Origin: Azospirillum baldaniorum
Lineage (GTDB): Bacteria; Pseudomonadota; Alphaproteobacteria; Azospirillales; Azospirillaceae
DNA: 64,000 nt
Assembly (NCBI RefSeq): GCF_003119195.2
Contig: NZ_CP022260.1
Span: forward strand, 465,501-529,500
Direction of reading: 5' to 3'
Below are positions 43,180 through 50,922 of this stretch, one piece after another. The notes beneath the pieces were generated by a model, which saw only the letters and a program-made list of their open reading frames with translations, made no database searches and had not been told where the DNA came from. A program made the translations under genes and the position numbers. Positions within the stretch are counted from its first letter, which is position 1. Every line of letters starts with the position of its first letter.

Positions 43180-45045
43180 TCAGTGGCCGCGCCGGACCAG
43201 CGTGTGGCGGATGCGGTGCAGGGCGGCGGTCAGCGCGTCGAGGTCCTCGCAGGTGTTGTAGAAGGCCAGCGACGGACGCACCGTGCTCTCCACCCCGAAG
43301 CGCCGCAGGATTGGCTGCGCGCAATGATGGCCGGAGCGCACCGCGATGCCCTCCCGGTCCAACGCCCGGCCCACCTCCTCCGTCCGGCAGCCGTCGAGAA
43401 CGAAGGAGAGGACGCCGGCCTTCTCGCGCGCCGTGCCGATCAGCCGCAGGCCGGGAACGGTCGACAGGCCGGCGGTGGCGTACTCCAGAAGGGAATGCTC
43501 GTAGGCGGCGATGACCGGCATGCCGATGCGGTCGAGATAGTCGATGGCGGCACCCAGCCCCACCGCGTCGGCGATGTTGCCGGTTCCGGCCTCGAACCGC
43601 ATGGGGGCGGGCTGGTAGACGGTCTTCTCGAAGGTCACGTCGGCGATCATGTTGCCGCCGCCCTGCCAGGGCTGCATGCCCTCCAGCACCTCCCGCCGAC
43701 CGTAGAGCAGGCCGATGCCGGTCGGGCCAAACATCTTGTGGCCGGACAGCACGAAGAAGTCGCAGCCCAGGGCCTGCATGTTCACCGGCATGTGCGACAC
43801 CGCCTGCGCGCCGTCCACCAGCGTGACCGCCCCGGCGGAGCGCGCCATCGCCACCATCTCCGCCGCCGGGGTCACCGTGCCGAGCGCGTTGGACACCAGC
43901 GTCAGCGACACCAGACGGGTGCGCGGGTTCAGCAGCCGGGCGTATTCGTCCAGCCGGATCTGACCGTCCTCGTCCACAGGAACCACCCGCAGCCGCGCCC
44001 CGGTCTCGGCGCAGAGCTGCTGCCACGGCACGATGTTGGCGTGATGCTCCAGCCAGGTGACGACGATCTCGTCGCCCTCGCGGATGTGCTGGCGGCCCCA
44101 CGCCTTGGCGACGAGGTTGATCGCCTCGGTCGCGCCGCGGACGAAGACGATCTCGTCCGTGTCGGCGGCCCCGACGAAGCGGCGGGCCTTCTCGCGCGCC
44201 TCCTCATAGGCGTCGGTGGCGCGGGCGGCCAGCGCGTGGGCGGCGCGGTGGATGTTGGAGTTCTCCTCCGCGTAGAAGCGGGCGAGCCGGTCGATCACCG
44301 CCTGCGGCTTCTGCGTGGTGGCGGCGTTGTCCAGCCAGATCAGCGGCTTGCCGTGCACCGTCTGGTTCAGGATCGGGAAGTCGCGGCGCGCGGCGCGCGG
44401 GTCGAAGGCCGGGCTGGCGGGCTGCGGCAGATCCGGCACCTGCTCGGCGCGCAACTGCACCGACAGAGCGCCGACATCCACCAGAAGGCCGGGGGCCGGG
44501 GGAACGGCGGAAGGCGCGGTGGCAGTGGGGGCGGCGGCAGTGGGCGCTGCGGCGGAAGGCGCTGCGGCGCCGTGACCGGTCGCCGCGTTGCGCCCGTTGT
44601 CGAGGAAATAGGGCGCGCCGGAAGGCAGGGGCGGAGCGCCTGCGACCGGGGCGGAGGGAACCGTGGCCGCACCCGGCAGCGGCGGGACCAGCGACAGGGC
44701 GCCGCCCAGCGAATGCAGGATCGACCCCAGCCCGCCGTCACCGATCGCCGATGGCACGGCGGGCGCCGCGGGCCGCAGCGAAGGGGCGGGGGAGGCGGAC
44801 GGGTTGGGCGCCGGACCCGGCTGCGGCGCCGCGGGCAGCGGTCCCGGCGCCTGCGCCGCCGACAGCCCGGACGGCGGGGCCACTGCGGGCGCCGGGCCGG
44901 AGGGAAGCGCCTGGAAGAACTGGTTGGCGAGACGCCCGATCAGAGCAATGTCCGGCAATCCCGCTTCCGGCCCGCCGAACCCCGCCGCCGGTGGCGGCAG
45001 GGTCAGGGTGGCGGCGTCAGGCGTAGTCATAGTAGTTGCCGACAT
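43180..45045 (-). CDS. SufS-like cysteine desulfurase with N-terminal encapsulin-targeting domain (cargo)
   Basis: PLP enzyme that takes sulfur from cysteine as a persulfide; 621 residues, about 210 longer than SufS. The catalytic domain starts near residue 213 (DPRAARRDFPILNQTVHGKP) and has the PLP lysine in SGHKMFGPTG and the active cysteine in RSGHHCAQP. The first 210 residues are Pro/Ala-rich and likely disordered, with four short hydrophobic stretches (about 30-48, 105-124, 142-154, 187-207). Such an N-terminal domain carries cysteine desulfurase into family 2A encapsulins (known). The ATG at 45043-45045 has GGAGG six bases before it and overlaps the shell gene by 29 bases; ATGs at 45030 and 45072 are alternatives. 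Confidence 0.92.
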   Translation of the reverse strand: MSATTMTTPDAATLTLPPPAAGFGGPEAGLPDIALIGRLANQFFQALPSGPAPAVAPPSGLSAAQAPGPLPAAPQPGPAPNPSASPAPSLRPAAPAVPSAIGDGGLGSILHSLGGALSLVPPLPGAATVPSAPVAGAPPLPSGAPYFLDNGRNAATGHGAAAPSAAAPTAAAPTATAPSAVPPAPGLLVDVGALSVQLRAEQVPDLPQPASPAFDPRAARRDFPILNQTVHGKPLIWLDNAATTQKPQAVIDRLARFYAEENSNIHRAAHALAARATDAYEEAREKARRFVGAADTDEIVFVRGATEAINLVAKAWGRQHIREGDEIVVTWLEHHANIVPWQQLCAETGARLRVVPVDEDGQIRLDEYARLLNPRTRLVSLTLVSNALGTVTPAAEMVAMARSAGAVTLVDGAQAVSHMPVNMQALGCDFFVLSGHKMFGPTGIGLLYGRREVLEGMQPWQGGGNMIADVTFEKTVYQPAPMRFEAGTGNIADAVGLGAAIDYLDRIGMPVIAAYEHSLLEYATAGLSTVPGLRLIGTAREKAGVLSFVLDGCRTEEVGRALDREGIAVRSGHHCAQPILRRFGVESTVRPSLAFYNTCEDLDALTAALHRIRHTLVRRGH

Positions 45046-45946
45046 GGACATCCTCCAGCACGCCGATGGCATCCTCGGTCAGGATCGCGGCCGAGCAGTA
45101 GAGCGAGATCAGGTACGAGGCGATGGCCTTGCGGTTGATCCCCATGAAGCGGACCGACAGGCTGGGTGCCACCTCGCCGGGGACACCGGGCTGGAACAGG
45201 CCGATCACGCCCTGCTTCGCCTCGCCGGTGCGCAGCAGAAGAATGCTGGTGCGGCCTTCGGGCGTGACGTGCAGCTTGTCGCTGGGGATCAGCGGCAGGC
45301 CGCGCCAGGTCAGGAAGGGCGAGCCGTGCAGGGTGACCGTGGGCGGCGGAACGCCGCGGCGGGTGCATTCGCGCCCGAAGGCGGCGATGGCGCGCGGGTG
45401 GGCCAGGAAGAAGGCCGGCTCCTTCCACACCTTGGCGATCAGCTCGTCCAGGTCGTCGGGTGTGGGCTGGCCCTTGCGCGTCTTGATGCGCTGGCCCGGG
45501 GCGGCGTTGGTCAGCAGGCCGTATTCGGCGTTGTTGATCAGCTCGCTCTCCTGGCGCTCCTTCACCTTCTCGATCAGCAGGCGGAGCTGCTCCTGGATCT
45601 GGTCGATGGGATGGCTGTAGAGGTCGGAGACGCGGGTCTGCACGTCGAGAACGGTGGTGACCGCGTTCAGCGAATATTCCCGCGGGTTCTCGTCGTAGGG
45701 GACAAAGGTTTCCGGCAGGTCGGCGTCGTTGCGCGGGCTGCACTCCACCTCGGTCCGCACCTGACCCTGGGGATCGACGACCCGGTTCAGGCGGTAGATG
45801 CCGGCCTCCACCGGGGTCCAGGGCAGGAAGGACACCAGCCAGCGCGGCGTTATGCCCGACCACTGCGCCCGTGTCTTCGTGGCGTTGGCGAGCTGGCGGG
45901 CCGCCTGCTCGTTCAATGTTCGGCGCAGCTCGGTGTCTTCGGACAT
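45017..45946 (-). CDS. Family 2A encapsulin shell protein (SrpI type)
   Basis: HK97-fold shell protein of 309 residues that should self-assemble into a protein nanocompartment. Family 2A landmarks are ARQLANATKTRAQWSGITPR followed by WLVSFLPWTPVEAG and IYRLNRVVD; a long E-loop/P-domain region with DQIQEQLRLLIEKVKE; and the A-domain end ILTEDAIGVLEDVHVGNYYDYA in part. There is no cNMP-binding insert, which separates it from family 2B. The ATG at 45944-45946 follows AAGGAG at 8 bases. It is the first gene of the operon shell-desulfurase-cysE. Known relatives (SrpI) rise on sulfur starvation and pack the desulfurase; the same role is inferred here. Confidence 0.92.
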   Translation of the reverse strand: MSEDTELRRTLNEQAARQLANATKTRAQWSGITPRWLVSFLPWTPVEAGIYRLNRVVDPQGQVRTEVECSPRNDADLPETFVPYDENPREYSLNAVTTVLDVQTRVSDLYSHPIDQIQEQLRLLIEKVKERQESELINNAEYGLLTNAAPGQRIKTRKGQPTPDDLDELIAKVWKEPAFFLAHPRAIAAFGRECTRRGVPPPTVTLHGSPFLTWRGLPLIPSDKLHVTPEGRTSILLLRTGEAKQGVIGLFQPGVPGEVAPSLSVRFMGINRKAIASYLISLYCSAAILTEDAIGVLEDVHVGNYYDYA

Positions 45947-46558
45947 GAAATCGGCTCCTTTGGAAAGGCGGCGTGAGAAAGGCGATGGGACGAAAACGGC
46001 AGCCGGCGCCATGCGCCGACTCCGGGGAATCGGCGGCTTGCGGACGCGGGGATGAAAGATCGATGGGCGGGAGTGGAAACCCCGGCTCGGCGAAACGGCC
46101 TATGGGATGGCACCGCCTCGCCGAAGGTGGATATGACCATGAATGGCTTTCGCCGCAGCCTCAAGCATTGGTAGCGGCGCGGCTGTCGATTGGTCCGCTA
46201 TAACAGACAAGCCTCCGTTCGATTGGGCGAAGACGCGACGAAAGGAGTTTCGACGGGTTGCGGAGCGGTCTGGATGGTAATTTCCTATTTTTTAAATAGA
46301 TAATGCGAAGCGCCATCATCGTTTCCGACTGCAGGTCGTCCTATCATCTCCATGAGTCTTTCGGGCAATTGGTTGGAATCCTCATGCCATCTGCAGGATT
46401 TCCACGAGCGTCAACTCACTGACGGGGGCATTCGCCCCACGGTAAGCACGGATGGATCTTGTTGTACACACGGGCGAAACGGTTAGGCTGTGTTAAATCT
46501 ATTTAATTGGTAGGCAATTCGCGTTATTCTCCCTTTCCCGCAGGGGCTATCCTGCGCA
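45947..46558. promoter_or_regulatory. Long divergent control region of the encapsulin operon and its XRE-cupin regulator
   Basis: 612 bases without a supported gene. The part next to the shell gene is GC-rich and shows no credible coding; the part from about 46200 is AT-rich. It contains the palindrome CTATTT-TTT-AAATAG (46285-46299), TTAAATAGAT on the plus strand at 46292-46301 and on the minus strand at 46497-46506, and the 14-base palindrome TTAAATCTATTTAA (46493-46506), 53 bases before the regulator start. These are good operator candidates for the adjacent regulator. The distance from the shell-gene ATG suggests a long 5' leader. Confidence 0.55.
46284..46304 (+). promoter_or_regulatory. 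Candidate regulator site CCTA-N6-AAATAGATAAT
   Basis: A 21-base element also found with identical spacing at 47294-47314. It overlaps the palindrome at 46285-46299. Alternatively GATAAT at the end is a -10 hexamer. Function inferred. Confidence 0.45.
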
Positions 46559-47173
46559 ATGAGGGAACGAGCCGTGAGCGCCGCGAACGACGACTGCGTC
46601 TCCAGCACGCCGGAATCGGCGATCCCCGCCGCCCTTGGCCGCAATCTAAGACGGTTGCGCACGCGCCAGGGGCTGTCCTTGGAGCGGTTGGCCCGGCTGT
46701 CCGGCGTCAGCCGGGCGATGCTGGGACAAATCGAACTGGGACGGAGCGCCCCCACCATCACCGTACTGTGGAAGATCGCCCGCGCCCTGGACGTGACGCT
46801 GACGGCGCTGACTCGGCTGGACGGACGGGGCGATGTGCTTCTGATGCGGGAGGATCAGGCGCGCAGCTTCGTCTCGCCCGACGGGCTGGTGCTGTCGCGG
46901 TCCCTCGCGCCGCCGGGGGAGGGGCGGGGAACCGACTTCCTTGAAATCCGCCTGCGGCCGGGGGGATGCGAAACCGGCGGCGGCGTCTCCTCCGGCTCCA
47001 GCATCAACTTGGTGGTGGCGGAGGGGGCCGTGGAACTGTGCGTCGGCAAGGGATTGCACCGCCTCGCGGCCGGCGACGCCGTCCTGTTCGAGGCGGAACG
47101 GACCTACCGGTGTCGCAACGCCGACGATGTGGACGCCCGGCTGTTTCTGGTCCTTACGCACGGAGAAGGCTGA
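46559..47173 (+). CDS. XRE-cupin transcriptional regulator (SutR/PuuR-like)
   Basis: Regulator of 204 residues. An HTH_3 domain spans about 25-80 (LGRNLRRLRTRQGLSLERLA then SGVSRAMLGQIELGRSAP), and a cupin_2 domain fills the C-terminal half, ending with LAAGDAVLFEAERTYRCRN. The layout matches E. coli SutR (YdcN), a regulator of sulfur-use genes, though PuuR and others share it. The ATG at 46559 has AGGGG about 13 bases upstream. It is divergent from the encapsulin operon and precedes the acoAB-like genes; motif sharing suggests it may control both and itself. Confidence 0.85.
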   Translation: MRERAVSAANDDCVSSTPESAIPAALGRNLRRLRTRQGLSLERLARLSGVSRAMLGQIELGRSAPTITVLWKIARALDVTLTALTRLDGRGDVLLMREDQARSFVSPDGLVLSRSLAPPGEGRGTDFLEIRLRPGGCETGGGVSSGSSINLVVAEGAVELCVGKGLHRLAAGDAVLFEAERTYRCRNADDVDARLFLVLTHGEG

Positions 47174-47293
47174 AGGCAGCGGTCCGGACCGTGCGTCCCT
47201 TGTCGATATTTCACATAGATATCAAGCCATAACTGACAGGTTTGCCAAGAATCTTCTGGAAATGCATATGCGGGTGTGAATAAACTCAATTAG

Positions 47294-47314
47294 CCTAGTA
47301 TGAAAATAGATAAT
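47294..47314 (+). promoter_or_regulatory. Candidate regulator site upstream of the acoA-like gene
   Basis: Second copy of CCTA-N6-AAATAGATAAT, ending 17 bases before the ATG at 47332. Because GATAAT could be the -10 box here, it may be a promoter, an operator or both. The 158-base gap 47174-47331 also has ACGCACGG/CCGTGCGT arms (47156-47163, 47189-47196) spanning the regulator stop. Confidence 0.4.
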
Positions 47315-47331
47315 CAAGGCACGGAAATCCC

Positions 47332-48336
47332 ATGGCACTACCGAGTTTGCCCTCGGACGCCGCTGCACCCGATGCAGAACGGCTCCTGGGGCTGTACGCC
47401 ACGATGCAGCGGATTCGCGTTTTCGAGACGCTGGCCGACGAGGCCCACAAGGCCGGGCAGGTGGCGGGCTACATCCATCTGTCCATCGGGCAGGAGGCCA
47501 TCGCCGCCGCCGTCGGGGCGAATCTGCGCGCCGACGACGTGCTGACCAGCACGCACCGCGGCCACGGCCACACCATCGCTAAGGGTGCCGACCCGCTGGC
47601 CATGTTCCGCGAGCTGTGCGGGCGCGCCGGGGGCACCTGCGGCGGCAAGGGCGGGTCGATGCACATCGCCGACTTTTCGGTCGGTATGCTGGGCGCCAAT
47701 GGCGTCGTGGCCGCCGGCTTGCCCATTGCGGTCGGCGCCGCCCACGCCATCGCGCTGAAGGGCGAGGACCGGATCGCCGTCTGCTTCTTCGGCGACGGCG
47801 CCACCAATCGCGGCCCCTTCCTGGAGGCGTTGAACTGGGCCGCCGCCTTCCGGCTGCCGGTGCTGTTCGTCTGCGAGGACAATGGCTATGGCGCCACCAC
47901 CCGCACCGGCAGCGTGTCGGCGGGCGGTGGTCCCGGCGTTCGGGCGGAAAGCCTGGGCATCCCGGTCACCGTGGTGGACGGTAACGACCTGGCGGCGGTG
48001 GACGCGGCGGCGGCGGCCCTCGTCCGCGCCGTGCGCGATGGCGGCGGGCCGCAATTCCTGCACGCCCGCACCTACCGTTTCCGCGGCCACACCTCCAGCG
48101 ACCCGGCCACCTACCGCGACGCGGCGGAGGTGCGGGCGCAGCTCGCCGGCAACGACCCGCTCCAGCGCGCCGCCGCCACGCTGGCCGAACTCGGCGTGAC
48201 TCCGGACGCGCTGGAGCGTGTCGAGCGCCACGAGCGCGAGACGCTGGCCGCCGCCCTCGCCACGGCTCTGGACAGTCCTTGGCCGGACCTCCGCACCGCC
48301 TTCACCGACGTACAGGACATCGGAGCGCCGCAATGA
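47332..48336 (+). CDS. Pyruvate/acetoin dehydrogenase E1 alpha subunit
   Basis: Thiamine-diphosphate-dependent 2-oxoacid or acetoin dehydrogenase E1 alpha, 334 residues. The ThDP motif GDGATNRGPFLEALNWAA ending in EDN is intact. The N-terminal block IHLSIGQEAIAAAVGANL and THRGHGHTIAKGAD match the AcoA/PdhA family, and RFRGHTSSDPATYR is the phosphorylation-loop region of the family. It pairs with the E1 beta gene by a 4-base overlap. No E2 or E3 gene follows. AcoA-type is favoured over PdhA by length and the SDR gene downstream, but the substrate is uncertain. Confidence 0.88.
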   Translation: MALPSLPSDAAAPDAERLLGLYATMQRIRVFETLADEAHKAGQVAGYIHLSIGQEAIAAAVGANLRADDVLTSTHRGHGHTIAKGADPLAMFRELCGRAGGTCGGKGGSMHIADFSVGMLGANGVVAAGLPIAVGAAHAIALKGEDRIAVCFFGDGATNRGPFLEALNWAAAFRLPVLFVCEDNGYGATTRTGSVSAGGGPGVRAESLGIPVTVVDGNDLAAVDAAAAALVRAVRDGGGPQFLHARTYRFRGHTSSDPATYRDAAEVRAQLAGNDPLQRAAATLAELGVTPDALERVERHERETLAAALATALDSPWPDLRTAFTDVQDIGAPQ

Positions 48337-49316
48337 GCCGCCTGACCTACCGCGAGGCGGCGCGCCTCGCCCTTGCCCACGAGCTGGCCGCCGATCCCGC
48401 CGTCTGGACGCTCGGCGAGGACATCGGCCGGGGCGGCGTGTTCGGCCAATATCAAGGACTCCAGGCCGAATTCGGGCCGAACCGCGTCGTTGACACGCCG
48501 ATCTCCGAGGCCGCCATCATGGGCGGTGCGGTCGGTGCTGCCCTGCTCGGCACCCGTCCGGTGGTGGAGATGCGCTTCTCCGACTTCGCGCTCTGCGCGG
48601 TGGACGAACTGGTCAACCAAGCGGCCAAGGCGCGCTACATGTTCGGCGGGCAGGCCCGCGTGCCGCTGGTGGTGCGCCAGCCGGTCGGGCTGTGGAGCAA
48701 CTCCGCCGCCCAGCATTCACAGTCGCTGGAATCCTGGTACGTCCACATCCCCGGCCTTGTCGTTCTGGCCCCGGCGACCCCTGCCGACAATTACGGGCTG
48801 CTGCGCGCCGCCATCCGATCCGACGACCCGGTGGTCTATCTGGAGCACAAGGACCTGTGGCCCGCGGAGGGCGAAGTGCCGCTGGACGGCGATTGGGAGG
48901 TGCCGATCGGCGTCGCCCGCCGCGTGCGCGAGGGCCGCGACGTGACGGTCGTCACCTGGTCCGGCGGCGTCCGCATCGCCGAGGCCGCCGCCGCCCTGGC
49001 CAAGACGCAGGGCGTGTCGCTCGACGTCCTGGACCTGCGCAGCCTGTGGCCATGGGACCGCGGCGCTGTGCTGGACTCCGTCGCCCGCACCGGGCGTCTG
49101 CTGGTGGTGCACGAGGCGGTCGAAGTGGCCGGCTTCGGCGCGGAGATCGCCGCGACGGTGGCCGACGCGCTGTTCGGCGCGCTGAAGGCGCCGGTGCGCC
49201 GGCTGGGCGCCCCGCGCATCCCCGTCCCCTATTCGCCGGCGCTGGAGCCGGCGAGCCGCATCACCGCCCCGGCGGTCGCCGCCGCGGCGGCCGGTCTGGT
49301 CTCCTGGCGCTCCTGA
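48333..49316 (+). CDS. Pyruvate/acetoin dehydrogenase E1 beta subunit
   Basis: Transketolase-like beta subunit of 327 residues. It begins LTYREAARLALAHELAADP, has LGEDIGRGGVFGQYQGLQ and TPISEAAIMGGAVGAALLG as ThDP-contact regions, and a C-terminal domain with GRLLVVHEAVEVAGFGAEIA and PVPYSPALE. The ATG at 48333-48335 overlaps the alpha stop. It forms the alpha2-beta2 E1 with the preceding gene. A TRAP binding protein follows 29 bases later. Confidence 0.88.
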   Translation: MSRLTYREAARLALAHELAADPAVWTLGEDIGRGGVFGQYQGLQAEFGPNRVVDTPISEAAIMGGAVGAALLGTRPVVEMRFSDFALCAVDELVNQAAKARYMFGGQARVPLVVRQPVGLWSNSAAQHSQSLESWYVHIPGLVVLAPATPADNYGLLRAAIRSDDPVVYLEHKDLWPAEGEVPLDGDWEVPIGVARRVREGRDVTVVTWSGGVRIAEAAAALAKTQGVSLDVLDLRSLWPWDRGAVLDSVARTGRLLVVHEAVEVAGFGAEIAATVADALFGALKAPVRRLGAPRIPVPYSPALEPASRITAPAVAAAAAGLVSWRS

Positions 49317-49345
49317 CCCCATTCCCCTCTTCGGAGTTCCTGTTC

Positions 49346-50383
49346 ATGCTGACGAGAACGCGCCCCCTGCTGGCCGCCGCGCTGACCCTGTTCGGTGCGC
49401 TGGCCGTCCTCTCGGCGCCCGCTGAAGCCGCCGAGTACAAGAGCGAATACAAGCTGTCGGTGGTCGGCAGCCGCCCCATCCCCATCGCGGAGGGGGCCTA
49501 CCGCTGGGCCGAGCTGGTCACCGAGAAGACCAGGGGCCGCATCACCGTGAAGGTTTATCCCGGCTCCAGCCTCGTCGGTGGCGACAACACGCGGGAGTTC
49601 ACCGGGCTGCGCCAGGGCTCCATCGACCTGCTGGTGAACTCCACCATCAACCTGTCGCCGACGGTGAAGGAGGCCAACCTCTTCTCGCTGCCCTTCCTGT
49701 TCCCGGACAGCAAGGCGTTCGACGCGGTCGCCCAGGGCGAGCCGGGCAAGGCCCTGTTCGGCATCCTCGAATCCAAGCAGGTCGTGCCGCTGGCCGTGGG
49801 TGAGAATGGGTTCCGCGCCCTGTCCAACTCGAAAAAGCCGGTGCGCACGCCGGACGACCTGAAGGGGCTGAAGGTCCGCGTCGTGGGCTCGCCCATCTTC
49901 AACGACATCTTCACCGCGCTGGGCGCCAACCCGACCCAGATGACCTTCGCCGATCTGCAACCCGCCCTGTCCACCGGCGCCGTGGACGGGCAGGAGAATC
50001 CGGTCAGCCTGTTCCTCGCCGCCAAGCTCTACGGCCTGAACCAGAAGCATCTGACGCTGTGGAACTACATCGCCGACGCCGGGCTGTTCATCGCCAACAA
50101 GGAGGTGTGGGAGAGCTGGACGCCGGAGGACCGGGCGCTCGTCCGCGAGGCGGCGGTGCAGGCCGCCGCCGAATTCACCGCCCTGTCGCGCCAGGGGCTG
50201 ACCGCCGAGGACCGCTCCGCCCTGACCGCCCTGGCGTCCCACGGGGTGCAGGTGGTGACGACGGAGCAGACCGACGTGGAAGCCTTCCGCAAGGCGACCC
50301 GCCCGGTCTACGAGAAATGGACGCAGACGGTTGGCGCCGACCTTGTGCGCAAGGCCGAGGAGGCCGTGGCGAAGAGCCGCTGA
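49346..50383 (+). CDS. dctP: TRAP transporter solute-binding protein DctP
   Basis: Periplasmic binding protein of 345 residues. Signal peptide ends near AEAAEYK (about residue 29). TRAP family features: VYPGSSLVGGDNTREFTGLR in part, LFSLPFLFPDSKAFDAV, GLKVRVVGSPIFNDIFTALG in part, and ALSTGAVDGQENPVS, which holds the carboxylate-binding Arg/Asn region. It feeds the DctQM permease encoded next. Ligand probably a carboxylate or 2-oxoacid handled by the adjacent E1 enzyme (inference). Confidence 0.88.
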   Translation: MLTRTRPLLAAALTLFGALAVLSAPAEAAEYKSEYKLSVVGSRPIPIAEGAYRWAELVTEKTRGRITVKVYPGSSLVGGDNTREFTGLRQGSIDLLVNSTINLSPTVKEANLFSLPFLFPDSKAFDAVAQGEPGKALFGILESKQVVPLAVGENGFRALSNSKKPVRTPDDLKGLKVRVVGSPIFNDIFTALGANPTQMTFADLQPALSTGAVDGQENPVSLFLAAKLYGLNQKHLTLWNYIADAGLFIANKEVWESWTPEDRALVREAAVQAAAEFTALSRQGLTAEDRSALTALASHGVQVVTTEQTDVEAFRKATRPVYEKWTQTVGADLVRKAEEAVAKSR

Positions 50384-50391
50384 GAACCGCC

Positions 50392-50922
50392 ATGGCCGAA
50401 CCCACGCCCCCCTCTGCTCCCGCTCCCGACAAGCCCCGCGTTCCCCTGGCGATCGAGGAGGCGCTGGCCGCCGCCGCCATCGCGGTGATGGGGCTGATCA
50501 CCTTCGCCAACGTGGTGACGCGCTACACCACCAACGTCTCCCTGGCCTTCACGGAGGAATATGCCATCGTCCTGATGGTGGCGATGACCCTGCTGGGCGC
50601 CTCGGTGGCGGTGGCGCGCGACCATCACATCCGCATCGGCTTCCTGATCGACCGGTTCGGGCCGCGCGGGCGGTTGCGGGCGGAGCTGCTGGCGCTGGGC
50701 GTCACGGCGCTGGTGTTCGGGGCGCTGGTCGTGCTGGGCACGCTGATGACCATCGACGAGTACCGGTTCGAGATCTCCTCGCCCGGTCTCGGCGTGCCGC
50801 AATGGCTCTACACGCTGTGGCTTCCGCTGCTGTCGGCGGTGGTCACGCTGCGGGCGCTCGGGCGGGCGGTGCGGGTGGTGCGGCGGCCGGACATCCTGCA
50901 GGCGGGGGCCGGCGAGCCATGA
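50392..50922 (+). CDS. dctQ: TRAP transporter small permease DctQ
   Basis: Small membrane subunit of 176 residues with four hydrophobic segments after a Pro-rich cytoplasmic start of about 20 residues. FTEEYAIVLMVAMTLLGASV is the typical second-helix signature (partly quoted). The ATG at 50392 lies 8 bases after the dctP stop, and the dctM ATG overlaps its stop by 4 bases. Confidence 0.87.
   Translation: MAEPTPPSAPAPDKPRVPLAIEEALAAAAIAVMGLITFANVVTRYTTNVSLAFTEEYAIVLMVAMTLLGASVAVARDHHIRIGFLIDRFGPRGRLRAELLALGVTALVFGALVVLGTLMTIDEYRFEISSPGLGVPQWLYTLWLPLLSAVVTLRALGRAVRVVRRPDILQAGAGEP

Noticed and set aside
45913..46203. Small open frames between the encapsulin gene and its regulator on both strands
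   Set aside because: They are Arg/Pro-rich, lack ribosome sites and partly overlap the shell gene in another frame.
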